Source of the DNA: Gymnorhina tibicen
Taxonomy: Eukaryota > Chordata > Aves > Passeriformes > Artamidae
Assembly: GCA_013399875.1 (NCBI GenBank)
Contig: VXAZ01006785.1
Span: forward strand, 169,918-233,917
Direction: 5' to 3'
DNA length: 64,000 nucleotides
The position numbers and the translations under genes were made by a program. Every line of letters starts with the position of its first letter. Position 1 is the first letter of the stretch. Below, piece by piece: positions 12,701 to 24,700 of the stretch. The notes below the pieces were generated by a model. The model saw only the letters and a program-made list of their open reading frames with translations, did not search any database and was not told the DNA's origin.

Positions 12701-15700
12701 CAAAGCAGCTTCCCAGTGCTCAGCACACCTGTTGATACTGCTCCCACAGCAAGCCCTGCTTTGCATTTATGGGGCCAACCATTTTCCTGGAACTGACTTA
12801 CCCACTTGCCCTTTACCTGTTAGTCTGATCCCAGTCTTTGTTAGGCTCTAAATTGCTGATGTTCTTTGTTTTCTGACCAGTGATTTCATCACGTTCAATC
12901 TTGACAAAATCTGAAGGAAAGAAGGGGCACACACAGCTCCAGAGTCTGTCTGCCCAAGTTTTCTGTGTTCCCGTGTGCATTAAAGCATCTCTCTTTGTCC
13001 GTCAGAGTGATGGACAGTTTTAAACTGTTGTTGCTGTTATGTTTTCAACTGCCCACCAATACACGTCATGTCTTGTTGACAGAGGAAGAAATTTGTATCT
13101 TGAAATACAAAGGTCATGACCCACCAAACAGCCACATAACAGCCATTTTACCATCAAGAATAATTGTAAATATCATGAGGCTGCTTCTGTACTCCGAATG
13201 AGAACAACAGACAGCAAGGTGAAAAAAGCAAAGTTTGTGATCTTCTAGCTAAGGCACTGCTCATTGAGAGCCTACATACTCTTTGCAGCTGCTCCCTGGG
13301 ATGACTGGAGCAGGGAGAGCTTGTCATGGAGTGTGTCATGTCACAAGTGGAAGTAAGGTATCCCCATTTAATAAAACCAGTGCTGGTGACAGACAGGGGG
13401 CTCTCTCAGCCTGCTGAATTTACTTGAATACTGAAAAATCCCAAGGAATCCAATTGTTCTGTCTTTCTGAAAGAGTACAGGTATGCTCCTGAGAGCTAAC
13501 CATACTCACACCTCCTTGCACTCAGCATCAAAAGCACTTGCCTCTCTGTGACTACAGGCACTGCAGAGGTAGTTTTCAATTCCTTGACAGTAATCAGAAA
13601 TCTTTTGAGGTGAACATTCTCTAGTGTGAGCATTGCAGAGATGATGATGTTCCTTACCATACAGTTTCTCTCTCTGTTTTCCTTGTGACGTTTGTAACTT
13701 GATTTCACCTTGAAAGACACCTGTTTTCTCTCCATGGTGTGTCAGCACAGTATGGATAGGAGCTAAGGATTCTGTTGCTTCTATTCGCAAGGCAATGCAG
13801 CCTTCTCCTAAAAGACAACAGGGAGACAATGAGGCTGGGACTGAGAAACTAAGCACTGAAATATTTTGTGTCATCTAGTACCACTGCACTGACAGGTCTG
13901 TGATTACTGGAGAGAATCTGCTTTGGATCACAGTAAGGAATTTATTATCTCCTGAGAAATTAGGGGCATTTATTTCACTTCACGTATATGTGAAGGATTT
14001 GGGCATTGAAGATACCTGTGGGTGACTTCAGGATTCTGGGCTTCCACTCCTGGTAAGGAAAACGTGAGCCTATGGCTGCTATTGCTTTTAATGGGATTTA
14101 AGCAAAGAGCCTTCTGCGGACAAGGACTGCAGTCTCTGGCTGGTGAGAATCTGGGAGCCACCAGCACAGCCAAATACTTTTCTGTAGCCAGGAGAAATGC
14201 CTCAAGTAAGTGCAAGTCAAACAGGATTTTTATGTTCTGAAAAAGCACATTTACACATGCTGACTCCTGATTTAGTTCCTGTAAAGGACTTTCTTTTTAA
14301 GCCACTGCTCTTTCAGAGCTGGTAAAGCTCACACAGGTTGTTGCTTTGGGTTCATATTTCTCTAATCATAATTACTTCACAAAATATTGCCCACAGTGTA
14401 TTTCTGTGTATGTTGAGTTCTAAATCATAGATGTTCAGTCTATAGGACTTACTTCTGTTCTCTCCCACTCTTTCAGTGGTTTGGAAGAATCTAAGATTTT
14501 GACTTATCCACAACTTTAGAGCTAGGCACTTACCATAAGATTCATCACTGTCTGATGACTTAATGCTGATCAGGATATGTTGATCCAGTAGGTATTCCGG
14601 GTCTGAAATAATTGGAGTCAGCTGCAAAGACAAGTTAAGGTGGGTCAATACAATACATGGTTGACAGGAGCACACTTCTCCCTGGAACTCAGTCCCAAAT
14701 GAGGAAAACTCTGCTGGATAAACCCATGAGAGTATCATGTCACCTCCAGGATCAGCCTCTGATAATGTCTGGTTATCTGTGGTAGAAGGCTGCACACTTT
14801 GAGTCCTAGCACAGCAGATGGAATGCTGCAAATCTGACACTCACGGGATGAGCTGCACTTTTCTCCTGTAGTCCAGGACTGAAAATTGCCTGAGGAGGAA
14901 GGCATCTGGACTCTGATTACAGTCAGTTCCCAAAAATCTATCTGGCTGTTGTTGCAATCACTTACTGTAGAGCTTTTCCCCAGTCTCTCAGTGTAAGGCA
15001 CTCTTTCCAAAGTCAGCACTTCTTCTGGGCTATTTAGAAGGATATTGACAGACACATTTGCTCCAAATCCAGGAGCTCTGGTAGTTCTTCCAGCTCCCAC
15101 CATGCCAAGAAATGAAGAACAGCTCTGATCTCAAGGACAGAACTTGTGTCTGACACTGACACACAGAACAATACTTCTGCCCACTGATGTTCTTTTTAGC
15201 ACAGATGAAAAATACTTAGTCAATTTTTCTAATATATACCATGAGAAAGTTTTGTCTGACCAGGCAAAGAAACTCCAGGGCAGAGTTATTCTTTAAGATG
15301 TTTTATTTTCCATTTAAAACCAAAAAAAATGGGCCTGCTTAAACCAAAGGTTTAAGGTGAGAGTAAAGAGGTTTAAGGTAAAGGTGAGAAAAAAATCGTG
15401 GTCCTGAATGGCATAATCACACCAGCAAAATTCTTGATAGAGATGTAAGTACACTGGCACAAAAGTCCTTTCCTGCTTACAACATACTCTGTTTAGCCTA
15501 AGCCCATCCTGCATTCTTACAGTCCCTTTGAGTGTAAACAAGACGACAACAATGTTCCTGAAAATAGTATTTATGTAAGTAAAAGATCTAACGTTGCTTA
15601 TGGGATGAAAGTGGAAGCTTCTCTTCCATATGAATATGGAGGTATAGTCCCAGTTTACCTTTGGAAGTGCCTCGACGAACTTTACCACAAGCTCCCCTTC

Positions 15701-18700
15701 ATTTCCATCCTCATTTTCTCCTTCCTGGCTCTTTACAAAGCCTGCAAAGGGACAAGAAAGGAGCTTACCAGGAGAGAGACAGCAAGAACTGGGCTACAAA
15801 TCCTCTTCACTATGTCTCCAAAAAGCCTACAATTATTTTCCTACTTGGACGCAAATTTTAAAAGTATTAAGAAGCTTAAAGTCTGAGCTTTGGGTGAATG
15901 TTTACACAATAAATTTGCAAGTGATTTTGCTGGAGCATTGTTAAATGGTTTTATTTTACAGTTAAACTTGGCACTGAGGAGCTCAGTGCATACATGGACC
16001 GGAGGATAAGAACATGACAGCTCTTCCTACGCCACTCAAGATAGCACACTTTTGAAATTCTAATTTAAGATTCGTAATACACTGTTTCCATAGAAATTCA
16101 TGCAAATTTTGATACAGCCAAAAAATAATCTTTTATGGAACTGTCTTTGACACAGCGCTCTGACATGCGATAATGTGATGAAGCATCCACCAAAGGCTTG
16201 CTGTCCCACTTACAGGAGCAGTCCTGTGATGGGAAATTGCTTAAAAAAACCCACAGCAAGGGCACGTAGGCTTGTGTTACATAAACAGCTGAAACTCAGC
16301 CCCACAGCATGGGGACAGGCAGTGAAATCTACAGTGCTGCAGGGTGCACAGTCCCACTTACAAAGTCACATCACTAGCATTCATTTCCCTTTTAGTTGAT
16401 CCTCTGACTTATTCTTTGTTAAACCAGGTTAATTCAATTATTTAAAATTATTTTTGTTAGCATAATGCAGATGCTTTATTTTGAAATCACCTGATCATTT
16501 GTAGCAGGCACAATTAGAAATTTAATCATGTCTTTGCTATGTAGGCATTTTCTGTGTGATAAGAAAGAACAATACATGTTTCCCATCAAGAAAGAAATTA
16601 TCAGTTTGACAAACAAGGTGGAAAAGAATGTTGGAAAACTACATGTCTAAGCATGGATTACAGCTACCTTGGCTGTATGGTTTGGATTGTATTGCTGACA
16701 ATATAGAATGACTTGTAGACTACAGCAGATCTTTCGGACATGCCTTTATTGCATTGGAACGAATGATCCATACAGCTGTTATTTTTTTAGATCAAAGCTG
16801 TGATCCACACAGCTATTTTTTTAGATCAAATAAAGGGAATTAATCCAAACATGCAGAAAACTTTGACAGAAACAATAAAGATGGGCAAACCCGTACTTTC
16901 TAAGCAGCTAGAGTGAAACTCAATGTAGAACTTGGTCTGGGACTTGGTCTTCAGAGTAGCGTAGCAGTGCAGGAACTCTATCTCCCCTTGGGAATCTGTG
17001 TATTTGGAGTCTAGGAAAGAGGAAGGGAAAATAGTGGCACTTTCAGCAGGAGATAAAGAGAGGGCATTTTTGAGTGGACTCTTAAAGAATCAGCTTTTTC
17101 TCTCAGCATATACAAAGCACTGCATTCTGTATCCAAGGTGAAGATGGCACACATGTACCCAACCTGACTGACCATTCTTGGAAACGAACTGTGAGGTGAC
17201 TCCCACTTCAAAGGTGGCAAACACAGGACTGTGGTCACTTGTTGTGATGTCAGTGGTGCAGCCTGCCAGTGAGAAAGGGAGGATGGTTACTGCCCTGCTC
17301 CGGGGAGATCACTGCCACAGAAATATTATTCAATAATTTTCCAGAAAATGTAACAGTCTCTCTGGTAACTGATTCAAGTCAAAAGTGTTTCTCTACATAA
17401 ACTCATGTCAGTACACAGGAATGTAACTCTTCTGTCAGAATACAGAAAGATTTGGTTAAGGGACACAATTTTACTGTATTGTTTTGCGGATGACTGTCAC
17501 TGTTAGATTCCTCCAGTGCAAAAAGCCCTTACAGGTTACCTCTGCAACATGCACAGCTAATTAAAGCTCTAATATGGCAGGAAATCACACAAGAAGACAC
17601 TGGTGCTACTTCAGTGCTACAAAGCAACTCGTGGCCCAAGGTTAACAGTGAGTGAACAAGGCCTGACTGGACCTAAGCACACACTGAATTCCAGCAAACC
17701 CAGTCATTCCAGAGGTGCCTATTCAACCCCACACCTCAGCATCACGGGCTCTGTGATCAGATCAACCTGCCTTATCCCTGAGAGATTTTCACAGCCCTGC
17801 TCCCAGTGCATGCATAGGAAACCATGAACAGCATACTCAGATGCTCAGTCCTACATATAGTTGGTGACATTTCAGGAACTGGTATTTGAGTCTTTTTTTA
17901 AACAGGTTTTGTGAGCTTTTTCTCTTCCCTGCACTGTACTTTTGTGAAGCTTCTCAGCAGGAAAGGGAACAGGCTCTTGGTACCACACAGTCCTTCTGGA
18001 ATATGATTGGATACAAGAGATGTGTTTGCAGCTCCAGTCTCTGCAGACTGGACTGTGCACACAGGGTCTGTCCTGCTGGCACTCACTGTCAGGAGTTCCT
18101 GGTAGTGACTGCACAGGAAAAGTGGTGGTTGCTGCCAAGAAATAACTGGTGTAAAGTGATCCTGCAGCATGGCCTAAAGGTGGACAGCTGCAACTGTCCA
18201 GGTGGTGTTCTGCATATAAAAGAAAAACAGAATGAATTCCCAACCCTGTAAGGTTACATGCAGAGATATTTTGGCTCCCCTCTGTCTGGTTTAACATCAG
18301 GTCCCTCAATGCTGAGTGCCTGGCAGTGCAGGGAGATCCTACAGACTGTGTTCTGAATCATTTCCGTTTCAGAGTGGTTGCCTTGCTATCGACAATCTGT
18401 TCTCTACCCACCATAGGACTGACACACAACGTGCACCATGGGGTAGGATTTCCAGAGCACTCGATCACACCAGGATGGCAAATTGTACTTCATCTGCAAA
18501 CCAAAGGAGAAGTAATGTCAAGAAGAATGGAAAGGACTAGTTCACAAAAGAACAGGAAATTCATTCACCCAAGCACCATATATTTGTGCCAAGTCTTTCT
18601 GTTTGTATTGACTGCTTTCAAAACACTACAAGGGCAGAAAACACTGAGATTGGTTTAGGTCACTTTCTTCTGTAGGAGTTGCTGTCACAGCTCTGCCATA

Positions 18701-21700
18701 TAGCTCTGAAGGGAAATCAGTTTTCACCTACCCCTGTAGCTTTTTGCTTGGTGTAAGCATACTTCTCCCGGGTGCCTCTCTCAAAGCGGTAGGTTGGAGC
18801 AAAAGTAATCTCCTCTTCCTCTAAAACAGGGAAAGAGCTCTGTTACAGCTTGGCCATTGGGAACCCTCACCTGGGCAAGAGAGCCACTGCCCTGTACACC
18901 CTGCCCCATGCTGGGGCTGGCAGAGAAAGTTGGTGGATGTAGCAGAGGAACCTGCCAGCCAATGCAGGATCTCACCGAACTGCAGGAACACCTTTTGGTC
19001 TCTTCTCTCGAGGAGAAGCTGGTCGAAAGCCAGCAGCTCCGGATACTGCTGCTGCCTGATCTTCTGGATAATATTCTCTGCTTCCTGCCAGCAGGGAAAC
19101 AGCAGAGGTGCAGATGATGCAAAACCTTCTTATAAATACTCCCTTCGCTGGTAAACTGGCAAGTGCTCCTGAACTGTTTGACAGAGCTGTACCCCCTGCC
19201 ACTTCCCCACCCTTCCATTCACTGAAAAGCCCAAGTCTTTGCTCTGTGGCTGAACATTTGTCTATCAAAACAGGTATCAAAATGCCCACACATCCCCTAC
19301 ACAAGAATACACACATTCACAACCACATGCACATCAACACCAAGCTTGGTGTTTTCTCTTGTGTACTGAAACCTATCCAGTGTTTATAATGGCTCGCCTG
19401 TTCCTGAAGGCCTGTTTGAGCCATTCCAAGCTCACCAACCAGAGCAGAAAGGTAGTCTCTAGACAGCCATTCAGGGACAGATGCTTGTTCACAGTGGGAA
19501 GGGAAGTTGGGAGGTTTGGGGAACCAAAGCTGCTAGAAGCAGTAAAGTGTGCCAGATGCCATTCCTGGGTCTATTAATCTTTGGAGAGGGCAAAGAGGAT
19601 TTCCGTACTCTCCCTCAACTGGGGCCACACTCACGCCCTGGAGATCCCTTCTCCCCTCTTTTTGCCATGTTGCCCTAGATTGGAAGAAGAGAGCACTCCT
19701 ATAGCAACAGAGTGTGCTGTCCCTGCAGGGCTTCCTGCAGCGTCCCGCACCGTCGGGGGCTGTTCCACACGGTAGTTCAAGTCTCCCAGCCAGAAAAGAT
19801 GAGTAAAGCGATGAGTGATGTTAAATGGACTCAGTTTCTTATCTCCCAGTGTCAGGAAGCGCAGGATGTTCGTGTAGTTCTGGTTGCGCCTGTCAAGACA
19901 AGAAACATCTGCCTGACATCCTAAATTGCCATGTAATTTCCAAATGCCTGGGATGGCAGAGGCTGCAGCTTTACCAGGCAGGAACTGCTCCGGCTCAGCA
20001 GCTACATAGGAGCAGATCAGAAAGTGAGAACTTGCCACCCCAGCAGACAAGCCCAGGGAATGTGCTCCTGAAGCCACTTCTGCTGCCTTCTGGGGCTGTG
20101 CTTTTCTGAGCTACACGTCCTAGAAACCCAGCATTAGATTGTTGCCTTCAGATTTCAGCAGCAACCACGTAATTAGATCTTGGCAGCTCTTCCAGGCCTT
20201 GGGGAACCCTTCCATAAAAGTTAACTCCATCAGTGGCAAAGACCCTGTGCGGAAGTCCCACACCATCTGTTTCCTGGACTGAGAAAGATGACAAGGCCAA
20301 ACTCTTCATTTCAAGTCCTCTTCACTTTCAAAACCACTCCTTCCAACTGCTCCAGCTCCTCCCAGTGTGGGCACAGATCTCCCACTGGTGTCAGGATCTT
20401 TGCCTTCCAGTCCTGTGCTGACCAGAACCTGCCTAATCCACAAACACTCATTTCACAGCTGAGTATAGAGAATTAGTCACCATGGGGATATTCCTGTGCT
20501 ACGTGTCCCTCCTGGTGTTCCTGAGGGATATTTCTCAGCTGTGTCCTAGGGCTCACAGCACTGCCTACAGTGAGGAGGAAGACAGTCCCCTTCAGCACGT
20601 TATTTTGGGATGAGAAAAGCCTTCCCACATTTCTCCAAAACACTGTAGATCATGGAACTGTTTTCCTCATGCAGTGAGTTTTCATGACAGGTCACACAAG
20701 TGTTGTGTGAAACTTTTACATTTGGCTCTGAAATGATTTTGCTGTCCATTTCCCCTGCACCCATGTGGTATGGCCACACAGTAGAAGTCCCTTGTTTAAA
20801 TGCCCTCCCAGCAGACATTAAACAATTTTTTTATGGTCAGGAAAACATGTTTGTGCCTGTCTGGTGGGCCCTCCTTCCAAACATGGCCCAGAGAATTTCA
20901 CCCTGGCTCAACAGGCATTTTTGAGAGGGGAGGATGTATCTTACCTGTGTTTCTTTTCACTTCCTGAAGTCAAATGGCTGTTAACAAACCCAAAGGAGGT
21001 TCCATTAAACATGAATGATACTCCCACTGCTCCTTTATTACCTGGAAAATGGGAAGCCAAAAAAATGACAAAAAATCAAGCCACCTCCAGGCTGAGTCTA
21101 GCAAAGATAATAAAGCACCTAGCACAAGTGAAGTGAAGTAGAGGATGGAGAAGAGAAATTGACTTAATCAGCACAGAAAAAATCAGTGCATACAGCGCAG
21201 ATTGTGACAACAAATTTTAAAGGGTGCTAAAAAATTAGTTGAAGGGAGAGAAGTGCAACTTCCTTGTGAAACCCAAGAAAGAGCAATCCAATAGCCAGTC
21301 AAAAGTGTTTGCTGGGAACAGAAATACATATATGTATATATATGTGTGTGTTAAGTATACACACAAATAGATTTCCTCTCTTACAGGGTAAGATACAACC
21401 AGTCCTAGTGGGATATAACTTTAGTAATGTCACATAAACGTTGCCCAAGGAGTGTTGTGGAAGAAGAGCTGTTCCATGTGGGCTGAGCAGATCGCAGCTG
21501 TCTGGACAGGACCTGCCTGTGCCTCACCCAGCGTGTTTGCAATGCCTGTCTTCACATTGGCTGTGCAGATGTGGCTGATGCGGTTCTCATGTTCTGGCTT
21601 GGCCAGGACAACGATCCTGATGTTCCAGAGGGTATGGATGGCTATCTGCAGGGATGGGAAGGGTAGAGGTTATATTTCTGCAAATACCTGCCAAGCTGCA

Positions 21701-24700
21701 CTGTGGCTGCAGCCCTCCTGACTCCTTCAATAGCCCTTCTACAGAAATTTTTTTCCTGTGGTCAGGATATGTTTTCAGTCATTTTAATCAATGCTGGAAG
21801 GAAGGACCTCACTATTTTCTAGTCCTTTTTTCTAGTTAATCTTTGGATTATCTCGCTTGCACAAAATAGTTTCCCAGTCACCATGAGAGTTAGAAGTCCT
21901 GTTTTCAGGAGAAGTCCATATTTCCAGATATGCTTATATTTGTTTCTTGACATCACTTGTTTCTTGAAACCCAGGAATGTCCAAAGCTGGTCTTAATAAG
22001 GTTTAGTTTCTCTTATGACTCTGCCTGTGTACTGTTACATCCTACTTTGAAAGTGCAGTAGCTTAGGGCGAGATCTAGGCTACAATTGGCTCAGGAAGTT
22101 TAACAGTCTCCTCCTTTTTGAAAGTCAAAATAACACCAGCACTTGACTCGAGTGCTCAACATCTCCCCTTGCTCCTAGGCTGGCAGGGTCCCTACTTTGG
22201 CAGTGGGGGGGTCACTGTCCATAGCAACAGGTCCCTCTAGACAGCTCCAGGGAGCATCTTGTGGAGCCCATAGACACATTCAGTTCACTCTCCCTCATCA
22301 AAATGCAATGACAATAAAGGGAAGGAAAGGGAGGAGGTGTAGGCAAAATCCCACTTATTCTCGTCTCTTTTATTTGTACAACATGTACACCCCCATCTCC
22401 CTGAGTTCCATGCAATAGCTGGAATAACCCCTCACCACTTTGAAGTTGATACTGGTGATTTCCTGCAGAGATTGCCTTAGGGTCTCCAACCATTCCTTCT
22501 CCCCCTGGGGATCCTCCTGGGTGCCAATCACATAGATGTCATGAGGGATGTAGTCAGCAGTGTCATCACGGGTCTTCCCCTGCCCCTTGGAGAGGAACCA
22601 GGAGGTGATTTTCTTTGGGGGCGGGGCTGCACCTTTAATTAACACATCAAACACAAAAGGAAGTCAGAGCATGTCCTGTCAAAACCAGGATGAAGATAAC
22701 ATATGGGGACAGAAATTATGGGCTTCACATCTTGTATCACTTTTGTATCAGCCAGGGCACATTATTCTAAGATGACAATGATGTTACCCCTATCTGAGTC
22801 ACTGAGAAAGGAGTGACTCTGCTTTGATCACCTTCCTCTTGTTCATCAGCTTTCCAAGGCCAAGGCTAGCCAGGGGTAAAGGCAGGGAGCTGTACTCCTC
22901 CTGGCCTGCCACTGCCTTGATCTTATTCCTTAAGGATGGCCGAGCACAGACAGCTCAGCTCACAGCAGCTGAACCAGGCTTCTCTCCCAAAAGGGAGAAA
23001 AATAACCTAAATTCCACTATCCTCAGCTACACCCTATCCCCTTCTCTAAGTACCACAGAAACTCAGCTGTCTCCCCAGGCTGGACATGAACTGTCGCTAG
23101 TCAAATCAGAGCAGCTGACATGCAGTTCATGGAATTGCTCCTGTCCTTTCTGCAAGGTGGAGGATAATGTGCACTGCTGCACCAGCTTTGTGCCAGCCAC
23201 AATTCCCTGTCACTGGAGCAATCCTTCAGTACCCAACAGGGACAACTTCATGGTCCTTTTAGTGGAACCATGAGAAGTGTCAAACCACGTGCAAGAATAA
23301 GTCTAGATATCAGCTCTTCCCCCTGTCCCAGGGGGAGGACAGCCCTGGTGTACAGACCTGCCATAGAACACACAGAGTCTGAAGCTCATTGTGCCAGCTG
23401 AGCACACCTTTTGGCAGTGTCTGGAGGAGTGCCCATGGCAGAAGGGAGCCCATACCCATATTCCAGGTGCCAATGAAGATGGTGATCATATCAGGCTCTG
23501 GTTGCTCCGAGTGTTTATTCTTCATCTGCTGCAGAAGCTGGCAGAACCCTTCTCTCTTCTAGACAGGGAGGAGCAGAGAAAATTAATGAGATACTTAACT
23601 CCTCCAACATGACCTCTTGAAAAACCAGCTGAACCAGGAAATTCCCAGCACTCTTGAAGGGCAGATTAGCTCTGCACTATGCTGAAACCTTCCCAGAGGC
23701 CTTTCCTGTGGTGCGTTTTTAGGCACTTAGCTTGTGCATTGCTTTAACAAATGCTGAGCTGGTCAGAAGAAAGTATTTTCTTCCCTTTTTGTCTATATGA
23801 ACCTTTACACAGTGGCCATCTCGACTCCTTGCCTCTCCCCACTGCTTGCTCTGTCCTTCTGTTTCAGTGACAGCACTTAGGTGTCCAGTATCTCCTTTTA
23901 CACAGTACACTTGCTCATTTTCTGGATGTTTTCAGAACAAAGGAGAAATTTATTTTTAACAAAGCCAACTACTGTTCTTCAACAGTTCCTCTTTCTACCA
24001 AGGAATGCCCCATGTTCCACTCCCACCTGGGTACCTGCTCCAGGCTGGCAGGAAAGAAACACCATGTACATACCTTGGAATCAGAAAAAACATATTCCTT
24101 CCGCTGTGTTTTTTCTTTTTCTGTTTCCAGAACAATCACCAGCTTGTTTGGAAGCTTCTGGGACTTGATGAGCTGCAAGACTGAACAGAGGCTGGGTGTC
24201 ACGAGCTGCAGTCACTGAAATAAGGGTCCCACCAAAAAGAAGAGAACCCTGCTCAAAGGCTTGGGATTTACGTGGTCTTTTCTGTCTGTGCAGTTTGCCC
24301 TGCAGACCTGCATTTTAATGTTGCTTAATCCTCTTCCCAATAGGAACAGATTTGGACTCCCAAGTGAAGAGGACCCCCAAAACGCTTCTGCTTGGAGCTC
24401 TTTTCCATCCCAAGCCTTGCAGCGTTAAGCAAAGCCTTAACTTTGTGCAGGCAATCCCCCTGTATCCTGACCCAGCCTACATGTGTTCCTTCCCCATCTG
24501 TGAAAGAGGATGTAAGACCTCATTTGATGGTAAAGGTGATTCCTCCCATCTAAAATAGCAGCTAATTATTATGAACACCAGGTGGAGAAAGCCATGCATG
24601 AAGGCTCATCTTTTCAGTTACTGCCAGCAACAGGTTGATTTTCTGAAAGGAGAGAGCCCAAGGGCATCATCTACTCTCTGATAAATCTCTTTGTCTCAAC

